Origin: a virus
DNA length: 64,000 nt
Virus record (IMG/VR): IMGVR_UViG_3300035698_019437
Span: 1-64,000 of that record
Reading direction: 5' to 3' (one strand)
Positions 39,400-46,995 of the stretch are shown here, one piece after another (the stretch's first letter is position 1; each line of letters starts with the position of its first letter). The translations under genes and the position numbers were made by a program. The notes beneath the pieces are model-generated. The model was not told the origin of the DNA. It saw nothing but the letters and a program-made list of their open reading frames with translations, and did not search any database.

Positions 39400-39791
39400 T
39401 GAATTGGTATAGATATAGCCAAAGCTTTGTAGCTCCTTATGATAGGAGCAACTTTAAAACCATAATGGAAGTCGGTCATAATGCTTATTTTGGCGAAGAA
39501 GAAGAATGTACTGAAATGGTTTGGGTTTGGAAAGATGGAGTAATAGAAACACACGATGCTAGACCTGACAAACGAACTAAAATGACGCATCACGATTTTT
39601 GGGCTAGACCTAGTTTGTTTTTTCGCGGAAGATATGACGATTGTGGAGGGACTAAGAAAGTAAGCGTCAGCGTCTCAGAGGAAAAGTATAATGTTTATAG
39701 GTTTGATTTACCTCAAGATTTACTGAAGGCATTAGAATCTAAGTTTGGAAATGATATAACTGTATATCCGATGAGTGGAGACCCTAGTTAA
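39399..39791 (+). CDS. MNWY-leader protein, paralogue of the one at 38080 (130 residues)
   Basis: It begins MNWYRYSQ. VWVWKDGVIETHD and FFRGRYDDCGG match the gene at 38080. The 1-nt TAATG overlap couples it to the HELEH gene. The duplicated pair flanks a small barrel gene and the HELEH gene. Function unknown. Confidence 0.76.
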   Translation: MNWYRYSQSFVAPYDRSNFKTIMEVGHNAYFGEEEECTEMVWVWKDGVIETHDARPDKRTKMTHHDFWARPSLFFRGRYDDCGGTKKVSVSVSEEKYNVYRFDLPQDLLKALESKFGNDITVYPMSGDPS

Positions 39792-40126
39792 TGAGTCCTA
39801 AAAAAGAAACGATGTTAGAGGCTTTCCTCCGACAGTCAAACATAGACGATGGTGCTGCTGATAGAAGAAATGAAGCTATTGAAGAATCCAGTAAGAAGAA
39901 TGTACAGGAAGCTGGTAAACAGTTGTTTTCGGATCAGTCTATTAGTAAAGCCATGGATATCCCGACACAATTCCCAGACCCTGTAATTAAAGAATCTGAT
40001 ATTCCTAAAGAAGGCGAGAAGGGCTTTACAGAAATTAACCGTTGGACCCACGTTGGAGGCAAAACACCCGTAGAAGGCGGCGACGTAGAAATGGGCGATG
40101 TTGGACCAGAGACAGAGGTATTATGA
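39791..40126 (+). CDS. Charged hypothetical protein (111 residues)
   Basis: Starts with the TAATGAG junction. A disordered-looking, acidic and Gln/Lys-rich protein; no domain recognised. It overlaps the next gene by ATGA. Its end has GGDVEMGDVGPETEVL, weakly similar to low-complexity phage scaffold-type tails, but nothing more can be said. Confidence 0.62.
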   Translation: MSPKKETMLEAFLRQSNIDDGAADRRNEAIEESSKKNVQEAGKQLFSDQSISKAMDIPTQFPDPVIKESDIPKEGEKGFTEINRWTHVGGKTPVEGGDVEMGDVGPETEVL

Positions 40127-42090
40127 ATTGGTATAGAACATCTCAAACTCTTGACAGTCAAGGATTGATGTTTTACCCTTGGTCAAAACCTTATAATGAG
40201 GTAGAACAAAGAAGACCTCCATCTTATACAGATGAAAAAGGTACAAATTATTATAAATGTCATGAGTGTGGAGAAATTATTCCAGAATATAGAATAGAGG
40301 AGTGGGGTGTATTCCCAGATGAATTTGAATCTTATGCATATCCTGTATTTAACATAGACCCAGATGCTTTGCGTAGCGAACTTTCGCGAATAGCACATTT
40401 GTTAGAAAATTATGTAAGAGAATATGAACGTGCTGAACAAGAAAATAAAGACTCTGGTAAAGATAATTATTTTTTTGATTCTACTTATAAATTAGAAGCA
40501 CCCGAAATAAACTCTTTTATTAAAAGTCTTCCGACTTTAAAATTATTTCTTAACTACAAAGCTGCTACCAGCATGTATGGATATACTGGTGCATTATCTC
40601 AACTTGTAAATGGTTTTAGTGGCGAAAGAGTTTCTGGTTATACTTTAAATAATGTTTCGGAATTTGTAAAAAATCCAGAACCAACTATCCAAGAAGCTGT
40701 TGACTCTTTATCCGGAAAAAATCAATTTAGCATAAAAGTAGTTTCACCTGTTTGTAAAGAATGTATGGATGATATACATACATGTGAATTTTGCAATACG
40801 CCGATTTTTAATAAAGATGAAGCGTATACTACTACTTGGAGTGACACCGACTTCATATGTAGAGATTGTATCGAAAGCGGAGAAGCAGAAATATGTCCTG
40901 ATTGTGGCAAAGCCGACGCCGCAAGCGATATGCATTATATAGAGGATGAAGGCGATTTTTGCGATGAGTGTTGGGGAAAAAGGAGACAGGATTATGATTC
41001 TTTAACTCCTGAAATAGAATCCCGTGGCGAGTCAAATACAAGACCATTTGACGATTGGTTTGACGGTGACGAAAAAGTATTTATACCGTTTTTAGATTCT
41101 TTGGAACAACCTGATGATACGGATCAAAAAGTTATGGTATTTTTAGAAGAACAGGGTTGGAATACTACTCCATTAGAGTATAAAAAAGGATATGCTAAAA
41201 AAGGCAAACGTAGTATGAAAATTGGGAAAATTCTTAGTAACATAAAAAAGAATATAGAAAAAAATGGCAAGATGTCTGGAATTACTCCTGAACAAATAGA
41301 AGAAACTAAAAAAGAAGCTTCCGAAGCACTTGAAATTTTCTCTCAGTCTAGGTTTAGAAAAATCAAAAATACTTCTGACTTAGAAATAGTTATTTCTCAA
41401 AATCCTCATGATGTAGCAAAAATGTCTACTAGAAGAGATTGGACATCTTGTATGAATCTAGAATCAGGATCAAGACAAGATGATGTTTTTTGTGAAATAG
41501 GAGAAGGCGGTCTTATTGCCTACATTATAAGAAAAGAAGATGAAGAAATAGAAAATCCTCTTGCAAGGGTTCTTGTAAGAAGATATGACAACAACAATGG
41601 TAAATCTGCTGCTGTTGTAGAAGAAACATATTATGGTAATGCTCCTCAAGGATTTATAGATCAGGTAAAAGATTGGGTTGAAGAAAAACAAGGTAAAATA
41701 ACACCTGGCTCATACAACATTAGAGGAATGAGTTGGATAGATTCTTTAGATTCTTCTATGACCGTGGCGAAACTTATCTCTTTAATGAAGAAACTTGGAA
41801 TGTCCACAAATTGGTATAAAATATCGCAGCAATTATCGTTGTTCGATCAGGACAAGGATAAACCTAAAGAAGAACCGAAGAAACCTGGATTGGATATCCG
41901 AGTTTTGTTTTCAAATAGTTACGGTGAACTGGAACTATTGATAAACGGCAAAAAATATACATATCAGCTTCCTTGGTCTGCTGTAGAAACAGGTCAGGAA
42001 ATAACTGATGCTATGAGAAAAGGTCACGGGAAACAAGTAAAAAGACTTATGGATGGTCTAGATAGGTATAAGAAGAATGAATTGGTATAA
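40123..42090 (+). CDS. Zinc-finger protein fused to a second MNWY protein (655 residues)
   Basis: It begins MNWYRTSQ. Two zinc-binding regions lie at residues about 45-48 (CHEC) and 207-290 (CKEC, CEFC, CRDC, CPDC, CDEC). The segment near 430-500 includes RRDWTSCMNLESG and a conserved core, VLVRRY near 487. At residue 560 a second leader occurs, MSTNWYKISQ, followed by a domain (LDIRVLFSN, ELELLINGKKYTY) as in a separate protein, so two genes look fused. The likely first ATG (40123) overlaps the previous stop. Confidence 0.78.
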   Translation: MNWYRTSQTLDSQGLMFYPWSKPYNEVEQRRPPSYTDEKGTNYYKCHECGEIIPEYRIEEWGVFPDEFESYAYPVFNIDPDALRSELSRIAHLLENYVREYERAEQENKDSGKDNYFFDSTYKLEAPEINSFIKSLPTLKLFLNYKAATSMYGYTGALSQLVNGFSGERVSGYTLNNVSEFVKNPEPTIQEAVDSLSGKNQFSIKVVSPVCKECMDDIHTCEFCNTPIFNKDEAYTTTWSDTDFICRDCIESGEAEICPDCGKADAASDMHYIEDEGDFCDECWGKRRQDYDSLTPEIESRGESNTRPFDDWFDGDEKVFIPFLDSLEQPDDTDQKVMVFLEEQGWNTTPLEYKKGYAKKGKRSMKIGKILSNIKKNIEKNGKMSGITPEQIEETKKEASEALEIFSQSRFRKIKNTSDLEIVISQNPHDVAKMSTRRDWTSCMNLESGSRQDDVFCEIGEGGLIAYIIRKEDEEIENPLARVLVRRYDNNNGKSAAVVEETYYGNAPQGFIDQVKDWVEEKQGKITPGSYNIRGMSWIDSLDSSMTVAKLISLMKKLGMSTNWYKISQQLSLFDQDKDKPKEEPKKPGLDIRVLFSNSYGELELLINGKKYTYQLPWSAVETGQEITDAMRKGHGKQVKRLMDGLDRYKKNELV

Positions 42091-42514
42091 ACATAGCGGC
42101 GAAAAGAAAGAAGTTACCGTATTTTCAGCAGAGTTGAAATTACATGATGGATTCTATTATCTAGATATCCCTCAATCTTTTATCACTGGCCTTTGGAAGA
42201 TGATGAAGCCAAATGCAGATGAGACTCCTTACAAACAAAAGAGTTACGGAGGAATGGGCGCTCATGTATCTGTTATAAGCGAAGAAGAATTTGAAGAAAA
42301 AACTAAAATCAAAGAGGTTGGCGAACGGTTTGACTTTACATTGATAGGTGCTAAAGAAGTTAATCCTGCTAGTTGGGATGAAATGAAGATGGTCTACTTT
42401 CTCGAAATAGATTCTCCTCAATTAAAAGAATTGAGACAGAAGTATGGGTTGCCTAAAACCTATAAAGCAATGGGATATGATTTTCATATAACTTTTGCTT
42501 TGGAAAAGAAGTAG
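42077..42514 (+). CDS. MNWY-leader protein, 2H phosphoesterase candidate (145 residues)
   Basis: The start overlaps the preceding gene by 14 nt. MNWYKHSG leads. Two HxS/T motifs, HVSVI (His63) and HITFA (His139), match the paired H-x-T/S of 2H phosphoesterases, which open 2',3'-cyclic phosphates on RNA ends. The length is near the family size, and the fold of alternating strands is compatible. An RNA-end or tRNA-repair role is an inference. Confidence 0.68.
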   Translation: MNWYKHSGEKKEVTVFSAELKLHDGFYYLDIPQSFITGLWKMMKPNADETPYKQKSYGGMGAHVSVISEEEFEEKTKIKEVGERFDFTLIGAKEVNPASWDEMKMVYFLEIDSPQLKELRQKYGLPKTYKAMGYDFHITFALEKK

Positions 42515-42578
42515 GATAATAGCTTTTTATATAGTATCTTAATATGTCTTATCTCCTTTTGGGTTAGTTTCATGGAAG

Positions 42579-42612
42579 GTGCGACAGGGTTTCGATCTTG
42601 TCGCACTTTTTT
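42579..42612 (+). terminator. Rho-independent terminator
   Basis: GTGCGACA (42579-42586) pairs perfectly with TGTCGCAC (42599-42606), with T6 after (42607-42612). It closes the MNWY gene block. Confidence 0.92.
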
Positions 42613-42724
42613 ATGTACAAAATAAAGGAGAGAACCGTATAAAGCCGAACTTTATTATAAGGAAGTCTACAAACAGGCAGTAATATGGAAACTATAGAAC
42701 CAGAAGAACCTGAGCCTAAAACGT

Positions 42725-42919
42725 ATGAAAAGACTAGCCACAATTTGTTTAATGGCAGCGACGTTTTTCTGCCCTCTTGGATACGATATTATGTTCAAAA
42801 GCATAATGGTGTTGACAGGTGGTTACTGGATTACTGTTGCAGTTTTCTATTGCCTATCTGCTTTGTTCTTTGGACTTTTTTTCTGGTTGTCACGTTTATC
42901 TAAAAAGGCGAAATCATGA
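42725..42919 (+). CDS. Small membrane protein (64 residues)
   Basis: Two hydrophobic segments (LATICLMAATFFCPL and WITVAVFYCLSALFFGLFFWL) and a Lys-rich end. The ATGA overlap with the next gene supports this frame over the alternative open frame starting at 42685. That alternative may be an eroded earlier start. Function unknown. Confidence 0.68.
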   Translation: MKRLATICLMAATFFCPLGYDIMFKSIMVLTGGYWITVAVFYCLSALFFGLFFWLSRLSKKAKS

Positions 42920-43857
42920 AAAAGTATTTTGATCTTATAAAAGAAGCCGCCCCAAATCTTATTGGAAGAAATATAAATCCTCAAACAGGAAGACGACAGC
43001 AACTGCAACAAAGAGTTGCCCCTGGAACACAACAGACAGTCGTTAATAGACCTCCACCCGGCGAGATACCTCTCGCGCCCGCAGGCGATCCTATACCGAC
43101 TAACGCAGTACCTACTGTTAATTCTGGAATCCAATCAAGAGAAGAGTCTATGGAACAAGCTGCCGCTGGTTGGGCCGGTGGAACATTAAACCCAGCAGCA
43201 TCGCCAGCAACAGCCGCGCCAGCAACAGCCGCGCCAGCAGCAGTTGCACCTACCGATACTTCTGCTCCTATTGCAACTCCTACTACTCCGGTTGCAGGAA
43301 CTACTGGTACAGAATCTGGTGCTTCGTTTGCACAACAATTTAACAATTCTTTGACTCAAGCACAACAACAAGCTTCTAACGGGATAACTCAATTAACAGG
43401 TGCTCTTGGTCAATTATCATCGATGGGTGGTAACAGAACTATAAATAAAAAAGTATCAAAAGTAAATAAATTAGTGCAGCAACTAAAACAACGAATAGAT
43501 AATCTACAATCTCTTGGAGTTCCTATTCCAGCGGCGGGTATCGATTCTCGCATGGCAGGTAACTACTTCGATCTTATTAAAAATGCTAATGATATGTCAC
43601 CAGAACAGATGCAAGAATTTCAAGATTTTCAGCAGTTTCAAGAATTAAGACAAGAGCGTCGTCAACGACAACGGCCTCCAACAGCAAATCCTATGCAATA
43701 TCTTGAAAAAACCATAAATGGTGGTTTGTTAGAACTACAAAAATCTATGGATATTTTAAATAGAGCCGCTGCAACAAATCCCAATGTCTTAAAAGAAGTT
43801 AGAGAAGTAGGTAAACTTATAGGCCGGATAAGAATGATACTAGTAGGTCAAGGCTAA
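42916..43857 (+). CDS. Ala/Pro/Gln-rich disordered protein (313 residues)
   Basis: It begins MKKYFDLIKEAA, and the same segment reappears as NYFDLIKNAND near residue 220, so it may be a duplicated docking peptide. Residues 25-140 are Pro/Ala/Thr/Gln-rich and probably disordered; a coiled-coil region (KKVSKVNKLVQQLKQRIDNL) and a Gln-rich stretch follow. Possibly a scaffold-type or capsid-internal protein. Unknown. Confidence 0.75.
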   Translation: MKKYFDLIKEAAPNLIGRNINPQTGRRQQLQQRVAPGTQQTVVNRPPPGEIPLAPAGDPIPTNAVPTVNSGIQSREESMEQAAAGWAGGTLNPAASPATAAPATAAPAAVAPTDTSAPIATPTTPVAGTTGTESGASFAQQFNNSLTQAQQQASNGITQLTGALGQLSSMGGNRTINKKVSKVNKLVQQLKQRIDNLQSLGVPIPAAGIDSRMAGNYFDLIKNANDMSPEQMQEFQDFQQFQELRQERRQRQRPPTANPMQYLEKTINGGLLELQKSMDILNRAAATNPNVLKEVREVGKLIGRIRMILVGQG

Positions 43858-43858
43858 T

Positions 43859-44425
43859 ATGAGTTGGTATAAACAAGCACAACAAAGCGAAAAAGCATTT
43901 TTTGCAAAGAATAAGGCGGTAGATTATAATGCGTCTCCGTCTCCTGATCAAGTGGGTCAATACTATACTATGTTTGATGTACAGCGATACGTTATGGATA
44001 GCTATAGTATGAAAGTTGCAATAAGCAAAACGAAAACCAAATATGCTGTTTCTTTTTTGTGTAATCACGACTTCCTCGGTTCTGTAGCTTGGTCTGCTTA
44101 CTGGGCTTATGATGTAGATCAGTTCAAAGAAGCTGTAACTACGTATGAAAAAGTAAAAGTAGGTGTTGGAGAAGTTGTAACTAAATTTGTTGAAGAGGAG
44201 ATACCGACTTCTATTTTTTGGCCTTTTATGAGACATAAGCTTTATAAAATTGACAACATGGCTCGTTCGAAGAAAAATATCCCCTATGTTAATTATACCA
44301 GAGATTTGGAATATAGTCCCGATTGGCGAGAAAATATCTATGGAACCAGATATCCAACATATGAAGAAAAAAGTTACGCACAGTACCTGAATAGCGGTAA
44401 ATGCTATAACGAAGCCCGAAAGTAG
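43859..44425 (+). CDS. MSWY-leader protein (188 residues)
   Basis: It begins MSWYKQAQ, a variant of the shared leader. FLCNHDFLGSVAWSAYWAYD near 66-85 and a charged helix (DQFKEAVTTYEKVKV) follow. The C-terminus is Tyr-rich. No domain is recognised. It starts one base after the preceding stop. Confidence 0.72.
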   Translation: MSWYKQAQQSEKAFFAKNKAVDYNASPSPDQVGQYYTMFDVQRYVMDSYSMKVAISKTKTKYAVSFLCNHDFLGSVAWSAYWAYDVDQFKEAVTTYEKVKVGVGEVVTKFVEEEIPTSIFWPFMRHKLYKIDNMARSKKNIPYVNYTRDLEYSPDWRENIYGTRYPTYEEKSYAQYLNSGKCYNEARK

Positions 44426-44439
44426 TAAATGATTGTCTA

Positions 44440-44464
44440 CACAGGGGCTATAGAAGCCCTTGTG
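44440..44464 (+). other. Strong hairpin without T-run
   Basis: CACAGGGGCT (44440-44449) pairs with AGCCCTTGTG (44455-44464) through ten base pairs, one G-U, with a 5-nt loop. It lies just after a gene end and may be an RNA-processing site or an unusual terminator; no T-run follows. Confidence 0.6.
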
Positions 44465-44598
44465 ATGACTAAGGATCAACTCTAACGCAGTTTCTTTGTA
44501 TAAACAACCCTATCCTCCAAATGTATTGTTGAATGCCTTGTAATCAATCTACGTTTTCTTACGTAATGTGTGAAAGATGACGCGGTATACTCTCCGTC

Positions 44599-45258
44599 AT
44601 GGCTACGTATTATGAAAGACGCAACTGGAATATAAAATATTTAGGTTATATCTCTTGGGACGAATATTTATCATCAGATTTGTGGAAAAATATACGTAGT
44701 AAGGTTTTTAGCAGAGATAAAAACATGTGTTGTATTTGTAGTTTTACCGCTAATGCTGTACATCATTTAGATTATGATATAAAGACTCTTAAGGGAGAGA
44801 ATAGATATAATCTAATTGCAATTTGTGATAAGTGTCACAACAAAATAGAATTTACGGATAGTGGTAAAAAAAGATTTAGTCGCAAACGTATATTACAGGC
44901 TAAAAAAAGGTTAATTCAACAGTACTCTAAGACTAATAAAATAAACGATCAATTTGTGGAAGTTAAGAAGAAAATTGAAGATAAGCGATTTAGCCACAAA
45001 TTGTCTAAGAAGAAAAAATCTGAAAAAATTCGCTTAAAAATCAGGAAACAACAAAAACTAGAAAATAAGAAAAAATGGCAAAAAGAAGAACAAAAAAAGC
45101 TTAAAGCATTCTTATCTAGACAAAAAGAAGAATATAATAGAATATCTGAATATATTTTGAATCATCCTAGTCTAAATGTGTCTGAATATTGCAATATATT
45201 GCATATAAGAAAACATAAATTACATTTAATTAGAAGAAAAATGCTTTCAAATAGATAA
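44599..45258 (+). CDS. HNH endonuclease with long basic tail (219 residues)
   Basis: CCIC (near residue 45), VHHLDYD (near 54) and ICDKCHNKIE (near 75-84) form an HNH-type core with zinc pairs; the final His of the fingerprint is replaced (NKIE). A Lys-rich coiled region of about 70 residues and an RHKL end follow. TATACT lies 8 nt before the ATG. The leader lacks the CGAA boxes of the tRNA-linked HNH genes. Confidence 0.82.
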   Translation: MATYYERRNWNIKYLGYISWDEYLSSDLWKNIRSKVFSRDKNMCCICSFTANAVHHLDYDIKTLKGENRYNLIAICDKCHNKIEFTDSGKKRFSRKRILQAKKRLIQQYSKTNKINDQFVEVKKKIEDKRFSHKLSKKKKSEKIRLKIRKQQKLENKKKWQKEEQKKLKAFLSRQKEEYNRISEYILNHPSLNVSEYCNILHIRKHKLHLIRRKMLSNR

Positions 45259-45760
45259 AGTTGTTGTTTAGGTTTCTCCTTGCCGGAATGCGATCCAACT
45301 ATAAAATCAAAAATCAAAAGGGAGATAGAGTACTGTCCTTTATTCACAGGCAGTCGTATAGGTATCGCGTATAGTATATCTGTTTCAATATTTAAGCAGC
45401 TAAACAATGTGGCTGCTTTGTTAACTATCAAAAAGTATTGTCGGGTAGAACAACCGCACAAGGCAATATAAAAGGATATTTTCCTTATTGATCGAGCTAG
45501 ATTGGGGCTTCAGCGTATAAGGTCCGCTCGTTAAACTCTACTACCTGTTTGTAATGGTTTCAGTTATCGGTATAAAACTCTTTATATCGCTCTTTCTGTT
45601 GTGACGCTGGTTGAGACTCGCTCGACTATACTGCTAAGGCATGTCTTTCCCTTCAACCCCTGAGCTATTAAGCTTGGGGGTTGTCTGCGCTGACTTCCTG
45701 CTTGGCATATATGTCTTTCGGTAAAATGCCGAAAAAGAAGTATATAGTTGGGAGATAAAC
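45259..45760 (+). other. Non-coding stretch of 500 nt with hairpins
   Basis: No convincing gene is seen; a TTG-started frame (45280-45471) is possible but has no ribosome site or known motif. The stretch contains AAGGA/TCCTT near 45470, a very strong hairpin CAACCCC-TG-AGCT-ATTA-AGCT-TG-GGGGTTG at 45654-45683, and a TCTTTCGG/CCGAAAAAGA pair near 45712-45735. The rest is of mixed composition. A structured RNA or transcription-control region is possible. Confidence 0.6.
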
Positions 45761-46132
45761 ATGGATAACTCATTTAACGTTAACGATCCTTTGGTACAAC
45801 AGAATAAGAAGAAAATCAAGCATCTATTGGATGATCCAGATATCATTCTTTATTTTGTTGCATCAAACAAGTTGAAACAGATTATATCTGAAGGTAAGCA
45901 TCCTCTTATACAGGGTATTACTACTTGGATGAAGTATCATATTCTAGAGGGTTCTTGTATTGTCATACAAAAGAGAATTGTTTGGGAGATGATTAATAAG
46001 ACTCTTGATAAGAAGAATACATTTGTATTTAGTAATGGTGATATCCGTTTAAAATGGGAGAACCAGATTATTACAGATACCGGTGTAGGTCATAGTGACT
46101 TAAGCCTAATGAACGATTGGGTAAAAAAGTAA
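45761..46132 (+). CDS. Hypothetical protein (123 residues)
   Basis: GGAG at 45751-45754 precedes the ATG. Mixed alpha/beta with PDIILYFVASNKLKQI (near 26-41) and a basic/hydrophobic core. No family recognised. Followed by two further small genes in the same direction with good ribosome sites. Confidence 0.72.
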   Translation: MDNSFNVNDPLVQQNKKKIKHLLDDPDIILYFVASNKLKQIISEGKHPLIQGITTWMKYHILEGSCIVIQKRIVWEMINKTLDKKNTFVFSNGDIRLKWENQIITDTGVGHSDLSLMNDWVKK

Positions 46133-46140
46133 AGGAATAA

Positions 46141-46458
46141 ATGATGGTAAAGAAAGAAGAAAAGAAGCCTAAGAAAAGACTAAAGGTTGTTTCCAGTAAA
46201 GGCACAGGGGCTAAGAGAGGTCGTCCAGCAAAGAATACTGTTACGGAAGAACAGCAAGTAGATATAGAAAAGAAAATCGAGTTCAAAGAGTTAGAAGGCG
46301 CTTTTATGCTTGTTCGTGTGGGAAGTCAATCTAAGCCTTCATCAGATGAAGAGATTCAACAGGTTACATCCACCTTGTTACAGTTGATAGAAGGAAATGA
46401 TGTCAATTGCATGATATACATATGTCATCATGATATTGATATTAAAATAATCCGGTAG
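46141..46458 (+). CDS. Small protein with AT-hook-like motif (105 residues)
   Basis: AAGGAA precedes two adjacent ATG codons at 46141 and 46144. The N-terminus is very basic with GAKRGRPAKN near residue 21-30, an AT-hook-like GRP core that binds the minor groove, followed by an acidic/hydrophobic half. DNA binding is inferred only from the hook. Confidence 0.7.
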   Translation: MMVKKEEKKPKKRLKVVSSKGTGAKRGRPAKNTVTEEQQVDIEKKIEFKELEGAFMLVRVGSQSKPSSDEEIQQVTSTLLQLIEGNDVNCMIYICHHDIDIKIIR

Positions 46459-46515
46459 TAGGTTGCGGTTGATATTTTATGGAATAAGAATGTATAAATT
46501 AGTAAGGAGTTTCAT

Positions 46516-46923
46516 ATGAAATCGCAACATGTTATATTTAAAAACTTCCCTGAGTTCTGGTACTACACCAAGAATTTATCAGAGGAACAGAGAGACGTGA
46601 TTTTCCATAGTCTTCCAGAAGAGCAACAGACTAAGCTACAACGCTCTTATAAGGTAGGCGGCTGGGAAGACTTGTTTATCAGGAACAATGTTGACGAGAT
46701 AGTAAACCATATCAAAGAAGACACTGAAGTTGACATGATATACGTCAGATGTCGTGTAATGATGGGTAGAAGTTATTATATGAAGAAAAGTCTATGGACT
46801 TATATCATAGACACTTTTGGGGATTTCCCAGAAGAGCATATATCTCATATTCTGGGTGGGATTACTTATAAATCAGTGAATAAACAGACTGTATTATTAT
46901 TGAAAAACAGTAAAAGCATATAA
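46516..46923 (+). CDS. Hypothetical protein (135 residues)
   Basis: AAGGAG precedes the ATG. Beginning MKSQHVIFKNFPEFWYY, alpha-helical with many aromatic and charged residues; EEQQTKLQRSYKVGGWEDLF near 38-57. Not recognised. Confidence 0.72.
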   Translation: MKSQHVIFKNFPEFWYYTKNLSEEQRDVIFHSLPEEQQTKLQRSYKVGGWEDLFIRNNVDEIVNHIKEDTEVDMIYVRCRVMMGRSYYMKKSLWTYIIDTFGDFPEEHISHILGGITYKSVNKQTVLLLKNSKSI

Positions 46924-46995
46924 AGGTTTTTCCGCCGTTTATAAGAAATATCATAATAATAGTTTGTACTCACTAAATGCTACTAGGAGATTATA

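Noticed and set aside
42685-42903. Alternative frame starting METIEPEEPEP
   Set aside because: It overlaps the membrane protein frame at 42725, which has the standard ATGA coupling to the next gene and a typical membrane-protein profile.
45280-45471. Possible 63-codon frame in the non-coding stretch
   Set aside because: TTG start, no ribosome site, no recognisable motif; kept only as a possibility in the description of the region.
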